A program made the position numbers and the translations under genes. A stretch of 64,000 nt of DNA from Apteryx mantelli (taxonomy: Eukaryota > Chordata > Aves > Apterygiformes > Apterygidae). Shown here in pieces: positions 24,200 to 36,899 of the stretch (positions are counted from its first letter, which is position 1; every line of letters starts with the position of its first letter). The stretch lies in NCBI RefSeq assembly GCF_036417845.1, contig NC_089978.1:127812183-127876182 (forward strand), read 5' to 3'. A model generated the notes under the pieces. It was not told the origin of the DNA. It saw nothing but the letters and a program-made list of their open reading frames with translations, and ran no database searches.

Positions 24200-25480
24200 G
24201 GATTCTCCAGGATAAATTCACTCTTTACTGTTCATATCGTGGCATGCAACTATTTCCTGGCCTGTCTGATCTCCTGGCGTGCCGACAGCCTCCAGGCTAG
24301 CCATCTGCATTTGTTCTGGCACGGCTGCTTGCTTGGCGCCAAAGAGGAGAGGGCAGGACTGAACGCAGCCTGTGTCTGGGAGAAGGGGAGCTGGTGGGTG
24401 CCACAAGAGCAATCTGTAGCTGGCAAAAGGGCCAGCTCCAGCTCATGCCCTGCTTCTCTGGCTGCCTCTAGGGCTGGAGGTCAGTTGCAGCTCTCTGTCT
24501 GCTCAATAGATCTGAGCCAAAATGTAGCAGCTTGGAAATTGTTTTAGTGCGGCTGCAAGGCCCTGTGTAAACCGATGGATTTAGCGATGGAGTGGCCCTT
24601 TGCTTATACAATAAGGGAACAGTACATAGCCAACTTACATACAATCCATATGTGCCTTGCCATACACATACCTGGGAAGGCAGTACCGGGTTACAAGTAT
24701 TCCTGACCTTCACATTTCTTTATCCTCATCCAGAGATGAGGTTTTCCAATCGCCTTCCTCTGGGCACCTCCAGAATTGGAAGTTTCCTAGGAAAAAGGCA
24801 TAATGTCTCATTGCGATGTTTAAATGACACCACAAGTGATGCAATGGGAACGTGCGTGAGGGTGAACAGCATGTACCAGATCCTGATGCCAGGACAGGGC
24901 TGGATGCGCAACACAGGGCCGGGAGACAGAGCACATCATGTCATGGAGAGCCCTAATGGAAGGCTGCGACTGTAATCTTAAGAGCTGCTTGAGATCAAAT
25001 GCTTGCTTCATTTACTCCTTCGGTGGCCCTAATGAAATTACTGAGTCTGCCTGGGCAATAAGATATCAGGTCTTGCATCAGAATTGGGTTTGTAATGGCT
25101 GCAAGTGTCATTTGATGCATTATCTTATCTGAGCTCCTGAAAGAATAGCCATACTTCTTCGTGGGCAGCCGGAACTGGATGTTATGCCTTACTCTAATTG
25201 CACCAAGCAATGAAAATGCTGCCTGCATGTGTATCTTAATGGATGTAAATTCCTGCTTTTTGTGCAGTTTGCCACACCTAGACAAATGGTTCTGAATAAT
25301 GCCATCTTGCTCACTAAGATGCGTTTTCATCATGCAGCAGCCTGACAAACCATCGAAAGCCCAACGGAATGGTCTTACTGGGAATTTTTAACCTGGTCCT
25401 TCCAGCTGGGCATCTACTAGCCCATTTAGAGTGAATAGCTGCTAATGGTACTTTAAATGGCATGAGGAATGGCTCCTTCC
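24200..25480. promoter_or_regulatory. Candidate conserved element cluster
   Basis: Long block without repeats whose several open frames (60-127 codons) overlap on both strands and look like nothing known. It holds a palindromic TTGGCGCCAA (24333-24342, E2F-like), GTGATGCAAT (C/EBP-ATF-like, near 24836), and homeodomain cores in CCTAATGAAATTACTG (near 25029), ACTCTAATTGC and GCTAATGG. It also has GATGCATTATCTTATCT near 25114. The mix and length resemble a developmental enhancer cluster. Inferred. Confidence 0.35.
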
Positions 25481-26446
25481 ATCTGTGGAAGTGAGGGGCT
25501 GGTGACCTGGCAAGCTGCCATGTAAAACACAGTTTGCTCTCCACCTCACTTCCATGGGCTGCACCGGTGCTTGGGTGAGACACGCTGCACCCAGGGAGCA
25601 TTCAGTCCCTCCAGTGGGCACATTTTAGGTACACTGCGTATCTACTATGAGTTCTTGTTTGTGTTGCTGCCTAATTTGAAATGGGCACAAAGCACAAATG
25701 AGGGCTCACGTGCTGTTGGTATGGGGATAAGGAATCTGTTTCTGAGCAGCACCAGGCTCGGATCAATTCCTGGAGAGCCACATGTACTCATGTGCATTTA
25801 TTTTCTCCAAACATCAAGCAATCTACAACATGTGAAGCAGAGATCCTAAGATATGAAATGGCATCTCAGTGTGGTTAGCACACTCAGGTGTTCATGTAAA
25901 TGTGTCAGTCTTAAGGTACTGTGAAATAAACTAGCCGGATATCCAGGATTACCTGCAAGTTCAGTGTTTGGCAGCCTAGCAGCTGAGGGACCCCACTGGT
26001 CAGTAGCTTCTAGATTACAGTTTGCTATTCTATTGGCATTTTTCTTTCTCTTGGGGTGTTTGTGAAAGCAGTGGGAACCTTCATCTTTCCAGCTTGCAGC
26101 TAGTACATGTTTTGCCTTTCCTAACTGAAGACACTTTTGCAGATAAATGGAGAGGCTTAATTAGACTCTGCTTTGTGGGAGAGAAACTGCTCAAAGGAGG
26201 ACATTAGAGGAGAGGATTATTGATCTTTATTTTTTCCTGGAAAATGGAATTAAGGAATGCTGTTTTTTGTGGGCTACAGCCACTTCTCTTGTTTACTTCT
26301 GTTATGCTCATTGTGTTTTTAACTAACTGTGGTGTGCACTGAATGAATCGGGTGCTTCTTGTGATTAAACCAAATGAATTCCCTAGTTAGCCTAATTATT
26401 TAACCCCTCTAATGCTACCCCACTTCTGTCTTTTGCTTACATATTT
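25481..26446. other. No gene seen
   Basis: Non-coding sequence, AT-rich to the right. Nothing recognised. Confidence 0.55.
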
Positions 26447-26463
26447 AAAAAAAAAAAAAAAAA
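26447..26463 (+). repeat. Poly-A tract
   Basis: Seventeen A in a row. No retro-copy body is recognisable upstream, so it is listed as a simple repeat. Confidence 0.85.
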
Positions 26464-26499
26464 GTGGTTCTCATTGCAAGGCACCTGGGTAGTATGTGG

Positions 26500-26630
26500 C
26501 AGTACATTATATTTACACTCACAACAGCTCTGTGCAGTAGGAACATGCTATATCCTCTGTTTTAGGGATGGGGATCTAAAGCATGGAGAGACTGTCACAT
26601 TTTCAAAGCTATTCAGACAGGTAGTTTATG
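26500..26630 (-). mobile_element. MIR-type SINE relic
   Basis: Antisense MIR order on the plus strand: CTCACAACAGCTCTGTGCAG ('ctcacaacaaccctgtgagg'), TAGGAACATGCTAT, TTTTAGGGATGGGGATCT, AAAGCATGGAGAGACTGTCA. Diverged but collinear with the family. Confidence 0.6.
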
Positions 26631-28469
26631 GTTTGTATGTGTGTTTTGTTCTGTTTTTCAAATCTTTCCCTGAATTAAAATCACTGGGTTGGAGACCTGG
26701 GTCTCTTAAAATCCTGCTGTGGCTATCTTTTTGTAATTTTAGGCATCTGAATACATTGCAGAAAATCTCTTAGGGACAGAATTTCAAAGGTCACGTAGGG
26801 AGTTTGGGAACTGATCTCAGCTCTGCCAAAATGCAGAGCTGAATCGTTGCTGACTGATCATTTTCCTGCCTTTTCCTTTTCCCACCCAAGCACTGTGGTA
26901 AGTGCAGAACAAGGCGGCAGGGTAAGGCACCCAGCTGTATTTCACGGCATCATTTCTGCAGTGGCCATCCCTTCCTGCCCTACTAGTTGACACCATGCCA
27001 CTTTTCTGAGGAAAGCGTATACCCTCTGTGAGGCATGCCCTCATAAAAAGGAGACGGGAGCACAGTGCTGCGCTGCAGACACTGCAGCTCTGCCTCTTTG
27101 AAAGAAATCTGCTCAGGGTTTGCTAGAGCGTGTTGCACAAGGTAATTTATCTCAGCAGTGCAGCAGCTGACACAGAGTCCCTAGGGAAGCTGCTGGCAAT
27201 GGGAGCACCTGCAATCCCCATGCATGCTGACAGTGACGCCATGCAGCTGGCAGCTCTGCAAAAATGCAGCATGTAAGTGAGGGGTGTGTATGTGACAGCT
27301 CCCTTTGACAAAACTATTGCACGATTATGGCAGAGGAGAGGCAAAGATTATAGATTATCTGACAGTTTCCCAGCATGAGATCTGAGGAAATCACAGCCAT
27401 CTCTTTTTTTGGTTTGTTTTAGTGATCGTTTTATGGCTGACAATGAGCAACAATGTGATCTAGCAGTGCAGGTGGGGTGTAAGCTGGATCCTGATCCCTT
27501 CTCACTTGCTTTCTTCCCCTCTCCCCCACCCCCCAAAAAAGTAACTTTTACTGTTAGAGTTGATGTATGTCATCAGCTGTGGATGCTGCTAATGCATCTT
27601 CGCGTGTGAGCCTGCCTCATGTTCTCTGTGAGTATGTTTTAGCCCCAGGTAAGCCAGTCCTTTAACACACCAGCAGAATAAATCCATCTAATATTTATGA
27701 TGGAAGACATCAGAAATTGCATTTCTGTTTTCCAAGCACAGTCATTCAGTGATAAAAATGGAATTGCTCCTGCTTTGAGTTGTGCTTGAGGCTGATTGTG
27801 TCTGGACCCAAGCAACCACTGCAGGCTGCCACATTCTGAGAAGTACCTGGGCTCTGTAGTATTATTACAGGGTAACTTGCTCAGATGACGGGCTTTTGCA
27901 AGGATTAAGGCAGTGTGGATCCTGGCTTAATGCTGTGTGCCTGAAAGCAAGGATAGAAAGCAGGTAGAAAACTGCCATTTTGCTGATGCTGGTTCAGCAC
28001 TGACAAGAGGCTGAAGGTGTAGTAAAGTCAGAAGAGCTTTGTGTGTAAGGCTGAGCAGACTGTCATGCCGTGACTGTGTCATTAACCTGAAGAAATGATC
28101 AGAATCATTGGTGCTGGGAATGAGACTGCTGCAAACTCTTAATTCGCTGAGGGCAACTGCTGGGTTAGGGTTTGCACCCTGGTTACTATCCCTTTCCTTT
28201 TAATCGGGCTACAGCTGTTCTCTTTGCAAGGTAGAAAATGCAGAATATGGGATATGCAGAGAGCTCGCACGCTGATGGCACAGCTGCAAGCTATCTTCTT
28301 GCTTCTGTTGCCCTCTCGCTGTGGGTGGTGAGCGCTGGATAAAGGCTGTGCTGTGCCGTGGCAGAGCACCAGCGCTTGGTGCCTCGGCTCATGGCTTGGG
28401 CGCGTGACCTGTGGTGCAGTGTAACGTGCCATGGGGAGAGCAGAGCTCTGTCTTATCTCACTCTTTGTC
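26631..28469. other. No gene seen
   Basis: Non-coding. The segment 27100-27370 is unique-looking and moderately GC-rich, with overlapping frames on both strands. It could be a regulatory element but shows no distinctive motif. Confidence 0.5.
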
Positions 28470-28605
28470 TATCTCTGCCTTGGTTTCCTCTGATTTCACG
28501 GTGCGAAAGGCTTTCTCATCTGTACCTGATCTAACGGGGTTGGGGAAGCTGTGCAGATGTATAAATGATTTTAAAGTGCTTCAAGATCTGTTGTTTTACA
28601 TGTGA
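28470..28605 (+). mobile_element. MIR-type SINE relic
   Basis: Sense MIR landmarks: CTCTGCCTTGGTTTCCTC ('ctctgtgcctcagtttcctc'), CATCTGTACC, GGGGTTGGGGAAGC, then ATAAATGATTTTAAAGTGCT and TCAAGATCTG ('aaagtgctttgagatcc'). Confidence 0.6.
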
Positions 28606-30650
28606 AACCTTTTTAAAATTTTCCTTTTCTCTTAATATATACTTTTGGAGGCTGTAAGGATTAGCTGACAAAACTGATTCGATAAATACAGCATACATTT
28701 GTAGCAGGAGGTCTCCTCCTGCAATTGAGACTGGGGGATGAAGTGGGCTAGAAGGAGGGGGGATGTTTACAATCCTGTTCCTAAATACGATTAGTGATAA
28801 AAATGTAGGCAAGAAGTATACAAGGTCTAAGGCTCATTGCCTGGATTGAAGTCTGGTAAGTTTGTACTGCTGCTGTGAGCTTGCCCTGGCTGGAGTACAT
28901 TGCTTTCAGAGCTATGGGGTCAAAACTGCAAGGAGGAGCACTGAGCAGGACTTGCTAAAGCAGCACCTGCATGGATTTCCCCACACTCTTGTTGTTCAGT
29001 GCTTCTCTAGTTTACAGCACAGAAACTGCATGTAATCGCCTGTAAGTTAAGAATTGTCTATATTCCACAAGATCAACTGGTCCATCTAATTTGATGCATT
29101 TGTTGCCAGAACAAAGCAGTGGTTCTCCTTGTGCTGTACCACGCTTTTTAAAACCATGGTAGCAAAGTGAGCTTCTAGTTGCTGTCATGCCAGTTATAGT
29201 GACTACTACCACCTGAGTCAGAGAAAGGTGGCCCCTCACCTCCCTCAGGTTTCTTTTGTGGCACCTGGACAGTTGTACTATGTCATGTCATGGGAAAGAG
29301 AGGGATCTGCTTTCTCTTCCTCCAAATCCCAAGAGTAATCTCTTCCTACCCTGAAGGTGGCCCGAATAACAGTTAAGCACCTAAGGTCTGTGTGATCATT
29401 TCCCTATCCATACCATACTTATGGTATGTGGTTTTTTTAAAGTATGGCCTATTTGGCTCTGTAACTTTGGAAACCAAGTTTAAATACACAATTTTTTTCA
29501 GGCGCACTCTTTTTTCCCCTTTTGGTTTGTTTTTGAGTTATGTACACTGTCTGCAGTAAAACATACTGACCAGGCAGTAGAATCACAGGCCTTGGAAACA
29601 AAAAGGGTAAGGGGCAAAGTGCCATCCGTCAGTGCAAGGCTGTGACTGGTACAAACCAGAACGGTGCAGAGTAACTTGGTGCAGCTCGTGGAGTAAGTGG
29701 AACTTCACTTGTTGCTTAGGGAACTGAGGACACGTTTGTGCTGTGTGGTGGAGCGTATAGTATCAGCTTGGTCTCTTTCAGTTGCTATCACTCAGCAACG
29801 TTGGTTGGAAAATAATGGTTCATATATTTTTACTGAGAAACTGATATTTTAGCCAAAAGCATTCCTATTAAAAAAAAAACTTTGAAAGTAGGAAGTAAAC
29901 CGTTTCATACAAGCAGAAATCATGATTAGAAAAAAACTCAATTTTCCACCTAGAATCCAGCATTGAGGAATTCTGCTAGTCCCAAATTTTCAGTCTCCAG
30001 CTCTTCTACAACAGATGTTAGATCAATTTATGAAGAATTTTCAGCTCTTATCCAGAAGGCAATGAAATGGCTGTATATACATATTTTCATAAGTTTTAGT
30101 GCCTTGGAGCAATCAGTATTCTTGGTGGAAAATATTGAATGCAGAGATCTCTTTGGGAGAAAAAAAAAAAGAAAACTCTTATGTCATAAGCTGTAAAATG
30201 GTATGGAATATGCTAATACAGTGAGCCTGATGGTCATACTGAGCAAGTGAACCGGCTGAGTCCAGAATTGACATTAGATACCGGCTGTGATGCTAGGTAT
30301 GTGCAAGTCTCTCTTGGATGCCAGAAAATCTATAAAAACTAATTTAATATAAAGTTACAGAACAAACACTTTTTTTCTTATATTTAATTTTTAAGATCTG
30401 ACCTCAGTTACATGTCCATTGAGGGAGCCATATAGAGTAACTAACTGAAGGCAGTGTCAGATTTGCTGTGGAGGAATTGTGCAGCGTCTGTGGCAGGGCA
30501 AAAAAACAGGTAGTTGTAAAATCCTGATGTCTTTCTGCACAGAGGGGGCTGGTTCTTCTCTTTTGTGCTGTAATATTAACCCAGAATAGCTCATATTGAG
30601 TTCACATGAAATGATTCAGAATATGACTCTGGAGTTTCATGGCTCATAGC
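28606..30650. other. No gene seen
   Basis: Two kilobases of non-coding DNA. Short A and T runs only (for example near 29870). Confidence 0.55.
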
Positions 30651-30673
30651 TTCTCTTTCTCTCTCTCTCTCTT
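30651..30673 (+). repeat. CT microsatellite
   Basis: A short interrupted (CT)n run of about 23 bases. Confidence 0.85.
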
Positions 30674-30734
30674 TGTAGTGTGTAGATTGTCTTCCAAATA
30701 TCAGCTGCACACATGTCAAATACCTTAATAAGCC

Positions 30735-31000
30735 CAAATCTGACAGAACACAAACAGCTGTACAGAGTCAAATGTTCATCTAACCTAGTATCCTGTTTCT
30801 GACAATAACTAAAAGTGAATGCCAGGGAAGCACAGCATAACAGGTCTAGCAGCGGGGGTGCTTCCCCCAGGTACTTTCTCAGCTGCAGATTGTTTATGGC
30901 TCAGTGACTTCCTGACCTGGCCATGGGCTGTATGTATTTTAGTAATCCTCATAGGATTTCTCTTCTGTGAATTTGTCCAACCTCCTCTTGAATCCACATC
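30735..31000 (-). mobile_element. Old amniote CR1 LINE 3' end
   Basis: Read on the minus strand it gives TCAAGAGGAGGTTGGACAAA, then TTGTCAGAAACAGGATACTA, then GGTTAGATGAACATTTGACT. This is the order of the CR1 3' end abundant in turtles and crocodilians (ttaagaggaggttagataaa .. gtcagaagacaggatactgg .. gctagatggacctttggtctgac). The element may extend right to about 31140, where the match fades. A deep-amniote relic. Confidence 0.75.
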
Positions 31001-33299
31001 AACTTGTAGTGTTTAGAGCATCCTGTGCAGTGAGGTCTACGAGTTACCTGCGTGCAGGGCCAGGAACCATCTCCTCCGGATTGTTTCCAGCCTGTCTCCC
31101 ACCAGCCTCATTTGATATTTGCTGATCCTCGAACTGGAAGATACAGTGCAGAGCTGATTCCTCTCCACACACAATCCACGGGATTTAGGATTTTATAGTC
31201 ATCTCTTTCCCAGACTTCATTCCTATAACAAATGTCTCTACTGTGTTGCCATGTGACATATCACCATTACAATACTGTAAAAACAGAAACAAGCCAGATT
31301 GCTAGGACTGAATCCGTCTTCAGTGCTTTTATGGCTTCTATTGGCACAGTGTCTGAGTATCTGTGAGGGGGGAAGTATCATTCCGATCCTCAGGAGAGGA
31401 GAAGGTGGCGTTATTGCCTACGCCATACTGCGCAGATAGACCCCGTTTGCTCTGCTTGTGCTCTGGGCTGCCCAGAGCTCACAGCCAGCTCACATCCAAA
31501 AGCTGCATAGTGTGATGCCAAGCTGATATATCCTGTCTCTGCAGGACTTCTAAATGAAGGCTCTATGCTGTGCTAATGTGACTACACAAACTCTGTAAGG
31601 AAGCTGGGCTGTAGCTGGTTGTGCCAGAGAGCCCATGGAGGAGATGTGGAACTGTGTGTCTGCACCTAATTTTGCTGGCATGTCCAAAGTCATCTGCTTA
31701 TTGTCACGGTGTGATGGGAGAGTGGAGTAAACAGCATCTCCAGAGTAGTACCATAGTGTTAACCCATCCTTTCTATTTCATGCAGAGTCTGCCTGGCTAG
31801 CACAGCAGCTGCTGCTGAAACAGAGCTTTTCCAGTGCCAGCTTCTTCATTGCAATGCAGGTGTGTGCTGCTGCTCGTATCTTGGCAAGTAAAGCCAAGAA
31901 GGCTGTAAAATTCACTCTTGATTTTGATTGAATAAACATTGCTGGATTCAAGGCTGGCTTTTGCTACAAGCACAGCTCCTTGGGCAGCAGATTGCCAGGG
32001 AAAGCAAAAATAGTCACAGCGCTATTGCCTAGACCAAAGCCCTGAAAAACTACATCTGTGGTGGCTGCTGCCAAAAGAGGAGACAGAGTGCGTGGGACTG
32101 CAGTTGCTGCTGAGTGGGGAGGAGGAGGAATGGCATCCCTCAGCAGCAGCCCCTGCTGTAACCTTACATTTCCCGTACCCTTGGCAGCAACAGAAGCAGT
32201 AAGGTTCCTCTCCAGAGTTGTACTCTGCCTGGCTGGGTCCTCCCTTCCTCCCTTCTCTGCATCTCCCTGTTCTGGGGCAGTAGCACCCAGCCCTTCATCT
32301 GGACAGCAGCAAAAATCCGTTTTCCCTGTGCTGCTGTAAACTGTTGGAAAGGAGGGATAGTTCTAGCTTTTTGCTATATTGAAAGAGATGGTATTCTTCA
32401 AATAATAGATATTGCTAAGAAATGCTAACAGCTATATGAATAGGAGGCCTTTCCTTGCTTATGTGTAAATCAAAATAAATCTTCTAGCCTAAAGAATGGC
32501 TGTTCTCCACCTGCAGTCATATCCAGGGCTTGTTTCTCCCTTCTTTACCTGAGGAATAAAGGTGGTGGGGCATTCTGCATTCTTCAGGTGTGTGTGGCTT
32601 GAGCACTGTCCCGTAGCAGGGACATTGGATACCCCAGTAATACAATAGCTCATGAGGTGGTCCATGTCTGTTTTCAAATATTTTCATTCCTCCCTCCACC
32701 CAGAGAAATAGCATGCAAAGTTAAATGCTGGCCAGATGTTCTCCATGATCTCAGACAATCACTGCTTGATGAAAAGCAGGGAGGATCATCTGCAGGTTCC
32801 TGCTCAGCTCAAGGACTGACAAGTGGCATCGCAGGGAGGTGGTGGTATTCAAAGCCAGGCAGCTCTTTCTGCTGTTGCAAGTGGACCAGGCAGAAGACGG
32901 TTGTCCACAGATGGTATGGTGGCACAGATGGCAACACTGGGCTTTAACCCAGGTGTCCTGAAACACTTTGCTACTTGCGAGATGCCGGATGTGCTCCAGG
33001 TCTTTTGAGCACCTGTACGCTGTTCTGACCTGAGGGGCTGTTCAGTGCCCTCTGTGCTCCTGCTTCTTTCCCATGGCAGCATTGACTGGGACACATGACT
33101 GCTGTGATGTGAGAGGAACCTTGTTATAATTCAGTCTGAGAGAATTTTTAAAAGGTGAATGTTTCCAATGTGGTAAGCTGACAAGAAGCTATTTCAGAGC
33201 TGTTCATTTAGCGAGGCTGTTGCTGGGACGCTGATGAGCAGTGATACCTTTCTCATTGGGAGCACCAGGAGTCAGAGAGCTGCTGAGAAGCTGAAACAA
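31001..33299. other. No gene seen
   Basis: Non-coding. Overlapping frames of 60-96 codons on both strands at 32.0-33.1 kb show no domain. The 31400-31450 piece is somewhat CpG-rich but short. Confidence 0.5.
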
Positions 33300-33560
33300 A
33301 TTGACAGGGAAGAGAAGTGATGAGGGGCCTGGAAAACTTGATTTATAGGAATGATTAAAGTGCTCAGTATGTCAGACTGGGATAAAAGACAGCTGAGATG
33401 GGACACAACAAATGGTTTTGTAGATAAACCAAAAAAGAGGAATTATTTAGGGTCCCTTGTGAGGGCAGAAGAGGAGGTAAAGTACTGAAGTAAGGAAAGG
33501 GAAAACTGCACTGGATAACAGGAAAAACTTGTAAAGAGGACTGTGTATTCAGATGAAGAC
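33300..33560 (+). mobile_element. Decayed CR1-type LINE fragment
   Basis: GAGAAGTGATGAGGGGCCTG, GAAAACTTGATTTATAGGAA and TGATTAAAG match the CR1 ORF2 text encoding '(K)VIRGLENMTYEERLK'. About 200 bases later GGATAACAGGAAAAACTTGT matches the 'ggacattaggaaaaactt' block. Between them the sequence is scrambled and frames are broken. Right edge uncertain. Confidence 0.6.
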
Positions 33561-33794
33561 CTGGATATTCACCTGAATACATGAAGCAGTCTCATACCTT
33601 GAAAACCGCAGTCTTGGATGGGCCCCATTGCTGGTAAATCCCAGGGAGCTATCCCGTACCAGCTCCCAAGGAGCTGGGTTGGCCAAAGTTTACACGTGTT
33701 GCAGGTCTACATCAGAGCTTGCTTGTTCAGGGCACTGTATAAACTCCCCATAAGAATGTCCCCAGGTGGGAGTCTAGGTAAAACAGAAGGAATG

Positions 33795-33895
33795 AAAGAA
33801 ACCAAGAGTGGAAGTGACATGCCTGGGCTCACATCACTAGATATTGATGATCTATGGAAGAGAATTTAGCCCCTGCTACCAGATCTGGCACTTTG
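33795..33895 (-). mobile_element. Possible MIR relic
   Basis: AGTGACATGCCTGGGCTCAC followed by a degraded core resembles antisense MIR 'agtgacttgcctagggtcac'. Only one block is convincing. Confidence 0.35.
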
Positions 33896-34569
33896 CCCTT
33901 TGGGCCGCCTGCTTTTTTTCAGCCTGGGATGACCCAAGTCTCCCAGTCTGTGAAATTACTGTGGGAGGGTATGTTGCTTGTTCAGGGGGAGCCATTCCTT
34001 CTCTGAGCATCTTTATGAGACTACTGGCCATGTCTTCAAGTACTAAAAATAATTTCACTTCCTCTCTAGGCTTTTATTTGTGCCATTCCCTTCTCTTCTG
34101 TTTTCAGTGTTGTCTTTTGGTCATGCCCTTAGGCTTCTCCTGCAAGAAGAATGTACTGATTTCCTTGTTTTAGTCTCTTTTCTACTTCCTGTTTTTCATG
34201 TAACCTCTGTAATGTTAAGTGCTCTTTCAGTGTGAAAGCTGTCATGATATCAGTGCACTATAAGCATTGAGGGGAGAAGGGTGACCAGATCATCTAGTCT
34301 ACATTCCTGATATTGACACAGTGTTTCCTCGAGTGAAATCTGATTTAGTTTTAGCATTCCCAAGCAATGGATTTCTCACTATTTCAGGGGTCAGCAATGT
34401 GTTTTTTATTAAAAAAACAACAACAACAACTCACAGTCTTTCTTTTGCTGTCACGTTGTTTGTCTTAACAATGGTCCCTTGCACTACACTTGCCAATTTG
34501 CCTTCTTTCTTGGTATTATATGTTCCAAAAAACATGATTGGGATGTGGCACATTTCAACCCCTTAGAGA

Positions 34570-34715
34570 TGAGGTCAGTATTAGTATTGCCATCTTACAG
34601 GTGAGGAAACTGAACCACAGAAGGGAAATTAGATCTTGCAGTGAGGCGGGGACTGAACCCCCAATACGTAGTTCCCAGTCGGATGCCATCTTCACCAACT
34701 GGCTCTGCTTAATGT
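34570..34715 (-). mobile_element. MIR-type SINE
   Basis: Clear antisense MIR: TATTGCCATCTTACAGGTGA, GGAAACTGAACCACAGAAGG, GGGACTGAACCCCCAATACG, then GCCATCTTCACCAACTGG. The order matches 'attatccccattttacagatgaggaaactgaggcacag ... gggatttgaacccag ... accact'. One of the best preserved MIRs here. Confidence 0.8.
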
Positions 34716-35164
34716 TACTGTTGATCAACTCCGCTAGAAATATTGATCAAGTCAGCCCCTTTCACTTCACCATCACTGCCCCTGGATCTGCCTGCTGTCT
34801 TTAGGAGCCGATGTATCAGGAGTGTGAGGAGACTGGGTGTGTTAAAGCCTCAGCTTTCGTGGGAGGCTAGGCCACCTCTTCCCGAGAATGGAGATGGACA
34901 TCCCAATGTAACATGTAACTACGCCATAAGGAGCCAAACTGAGTCCTGCTTGGTTGAGCTGATGCAGCGCATCATCTTCTGTTTCTGAATTGTGCTTCTC
35001 TATGAAAATATCAGCTGACATAGCAGGATCTTATTGGTGTTTGTATTACAGTAATGCTTGGAAATCTACCTGAGCACCATGTGTTTCTGAGCCCTTCTGC
35101 ACTTAGTAAGACATCTCATATCGTTAGGGCTTACTGACTATAGCAATAGTACAAGTGCATGGAG

Positions 35165-35297
35165 CTATGAAGAAATGGGTGTTATTCCTGTTAGCAGATG
35201 AAAGATGGCTGGTTACATTAAATGTTTGAGAAGGCTGTGGCAGAGCTGAGACTTGAACATATATTAGATAAGTGCATACTTTAACCACAAGCACTTA
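35165..35297 (-). mobile_element. MIR-type SINE relic
   Basis: GTGTTATTCCTGTTAGCAGA, GTGGCAGAGCTGAGACTTGA, then GTGCATACTTTAACCACAAG match antisense MIR 'gtgttattattcccattttacaga ... gtggcagagctgggatttgaac ... gtgctttaaccactag'. Confidence 0.75.
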
Positions 35298-35345
35298 TTT
35301 AGGGATATTTGCAGCTCTTTCAGCAGCACACCTGGCAGGTCAGCA

Positions 35346-35363
35346 CCCCCCCCCCCCCCCCCC
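35346..35363 (+). repeat. C18 homopolymer
   Basis: Eighteen consecutive C; the minus strand is a G18 tract able to fold into G-quadruplex structures. Such tracts are length-unstable. Confidence 0.9.
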
Positions 35364-36341
35364 AAATCCAACATACCCTCTCTATATGAGAAAGGCACAC
35401 AGCTGTAGAGAACTTAAGCTGCTTGCTGCAGACCCTGAGCATGAGTTCCAGTGTCGGTCTGGGCTTGCATCACAGGCCATAAACAGGCACTTGTCTCCAT
35501 TTATGACTGGGAGAGACAAAAATGGCCAGATACTGTGATAGCTACAGCAGTCTCTTGTGTGCCATTGCTTGTAGAAACAGATATGACTTCTCAGTTTTAA
35601 CCCTGAAGGAGGGATGCTTACAGTCTGCCTAATAGTCTTTCTTCCAGTAGTATCTAAAAACTTCTGTCAAGGACTAATACGGTGTTGTGCTGGGTGTTGT
35701 GTAGAGCTGAGCACAGTGAACTTTTCTGGTGTTCAGTAACAGAAAAGTTTATTGTCTTTGGCACCAGTCCAAAGCTCTGATGGTCCTAGGCTTGTCACTA
35801 GTGCTAATGATTCATTGCTGCTGTCCTGCTAGGATTTTGATTTGGTTTTTTAAAGTTACTTACCTATAGCCATTTAGCCAGTCAGTGGAAGAGGTAGAAC
35901 CAGACTTCACACACAGCTGGATCTTTTCCTTTAGCATAGTTTGTGACTAGATCATTAGTTAAATTAAACTTCAGGCTGACATTATGCTGGCAGAACATTA
36001 TTACCTAACTTGGTGTCTGTCCAGAATGCCAGAGGTAATACAATTTTCCAATGGACTGCTTAAAGTGAATTATCTTTTTTTGCTTGCTTGTTATTTCCTT
36101 CCTTCCCAGGTGGGAGTAACCTTGTAAGTGACTCTGATTAGCACAGATGGCTGCATCTCCGTTATTCCAGTCCTCCCAGCAGCCTGCTCTGATCTCAACA
36201 GATGGAGTGGGCTTGGTGCTCCAGTGTTAGGAGTTGCAGAGGACATGTGTATGCTTAGTGGAAGCAGCAGACTGAGTCACTAAAATATTTATGGTGTTCT
36301 TCCTGTTGAAAAGATTAATGCGGAGATGAAAATTAAAGTGC
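35364..36341. other. No gene seen; possible MIR piece
   Basis: Non-coding. Around 35875-35930 the text CCAGTCAGTGGAAGAGGTAG and AACCAGACTTC resembles antisense MIR 'cagtggcagagctgggaatagaacccag', but it is short. Confidence 0.4.
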
Positions 36342-36359
36342 AAAAAAAAAAAAAAAAAA
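36342..36359 (+). repeat. Poly-A tract
   Basis: Eighteen A in a row, with no recognisable retro-copy body upstream. Confidence 0.85.
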
Positions 36360-36899
36360 GAATCGCTAAGCTGTGGAAGTAACCGGGTTCCCAGTATGGA
36401 ACTATATAAACAGCAGAACTGTGGAGATTGATTTATGAAGAACAAAGAAAGGAGAAATTTTGTAGAGCTCATTTAAATGATGACAACTGCTAGGCAATGA
36501 GGAAGGCAAGACACTATTTAAAGCGGGACACAAGGGCATAGCCAAAAGCAAGGGAATGAAAGCGAGCATGCAAAACACTGGCTGAACATCCCAGAAATGA
36601 TGCGGGCAGTGAGATCTTTCTTCTGCTTCCTAAAGGCGAGTGGAAGAGAGCCCGAGCGCTCTGGATAAATTAGTTTTGTATTGAATGAAACACTTAGGGC
36701 TAAACCGTGTCTTAGAACTTTATGGCTGTGCAGGGCTGTAGTAAGGGAGGAAATCTGGGCTATTTGGACCTCGGATCTGGCTGTGCGAAGGTGAGGGTTA
36801 ATGTTAAACTGGAGGCAGGCGCTTAGGCTTTCTTCATATTTGGGGATTAGTTTGGAGAATTGGAAGGTAAGGCAGATGACATGCACTTTGGGAAAAAGC

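Noticed and set aside
24592..24975. 127-codon plus-strand open frame
   Set aside because: Several minus-strand frames of 62-81 codons overlap it; it has no domain, no repeat-free codon bias and no flanking splice logic. More consistent with a stop-poor conserved non-coding block.
36403..36410. TATATAAA as a promoter TATA box
   Set aside because: Isolated AT-rich motif with no open frame, CpG enrichment or other core element nearby.
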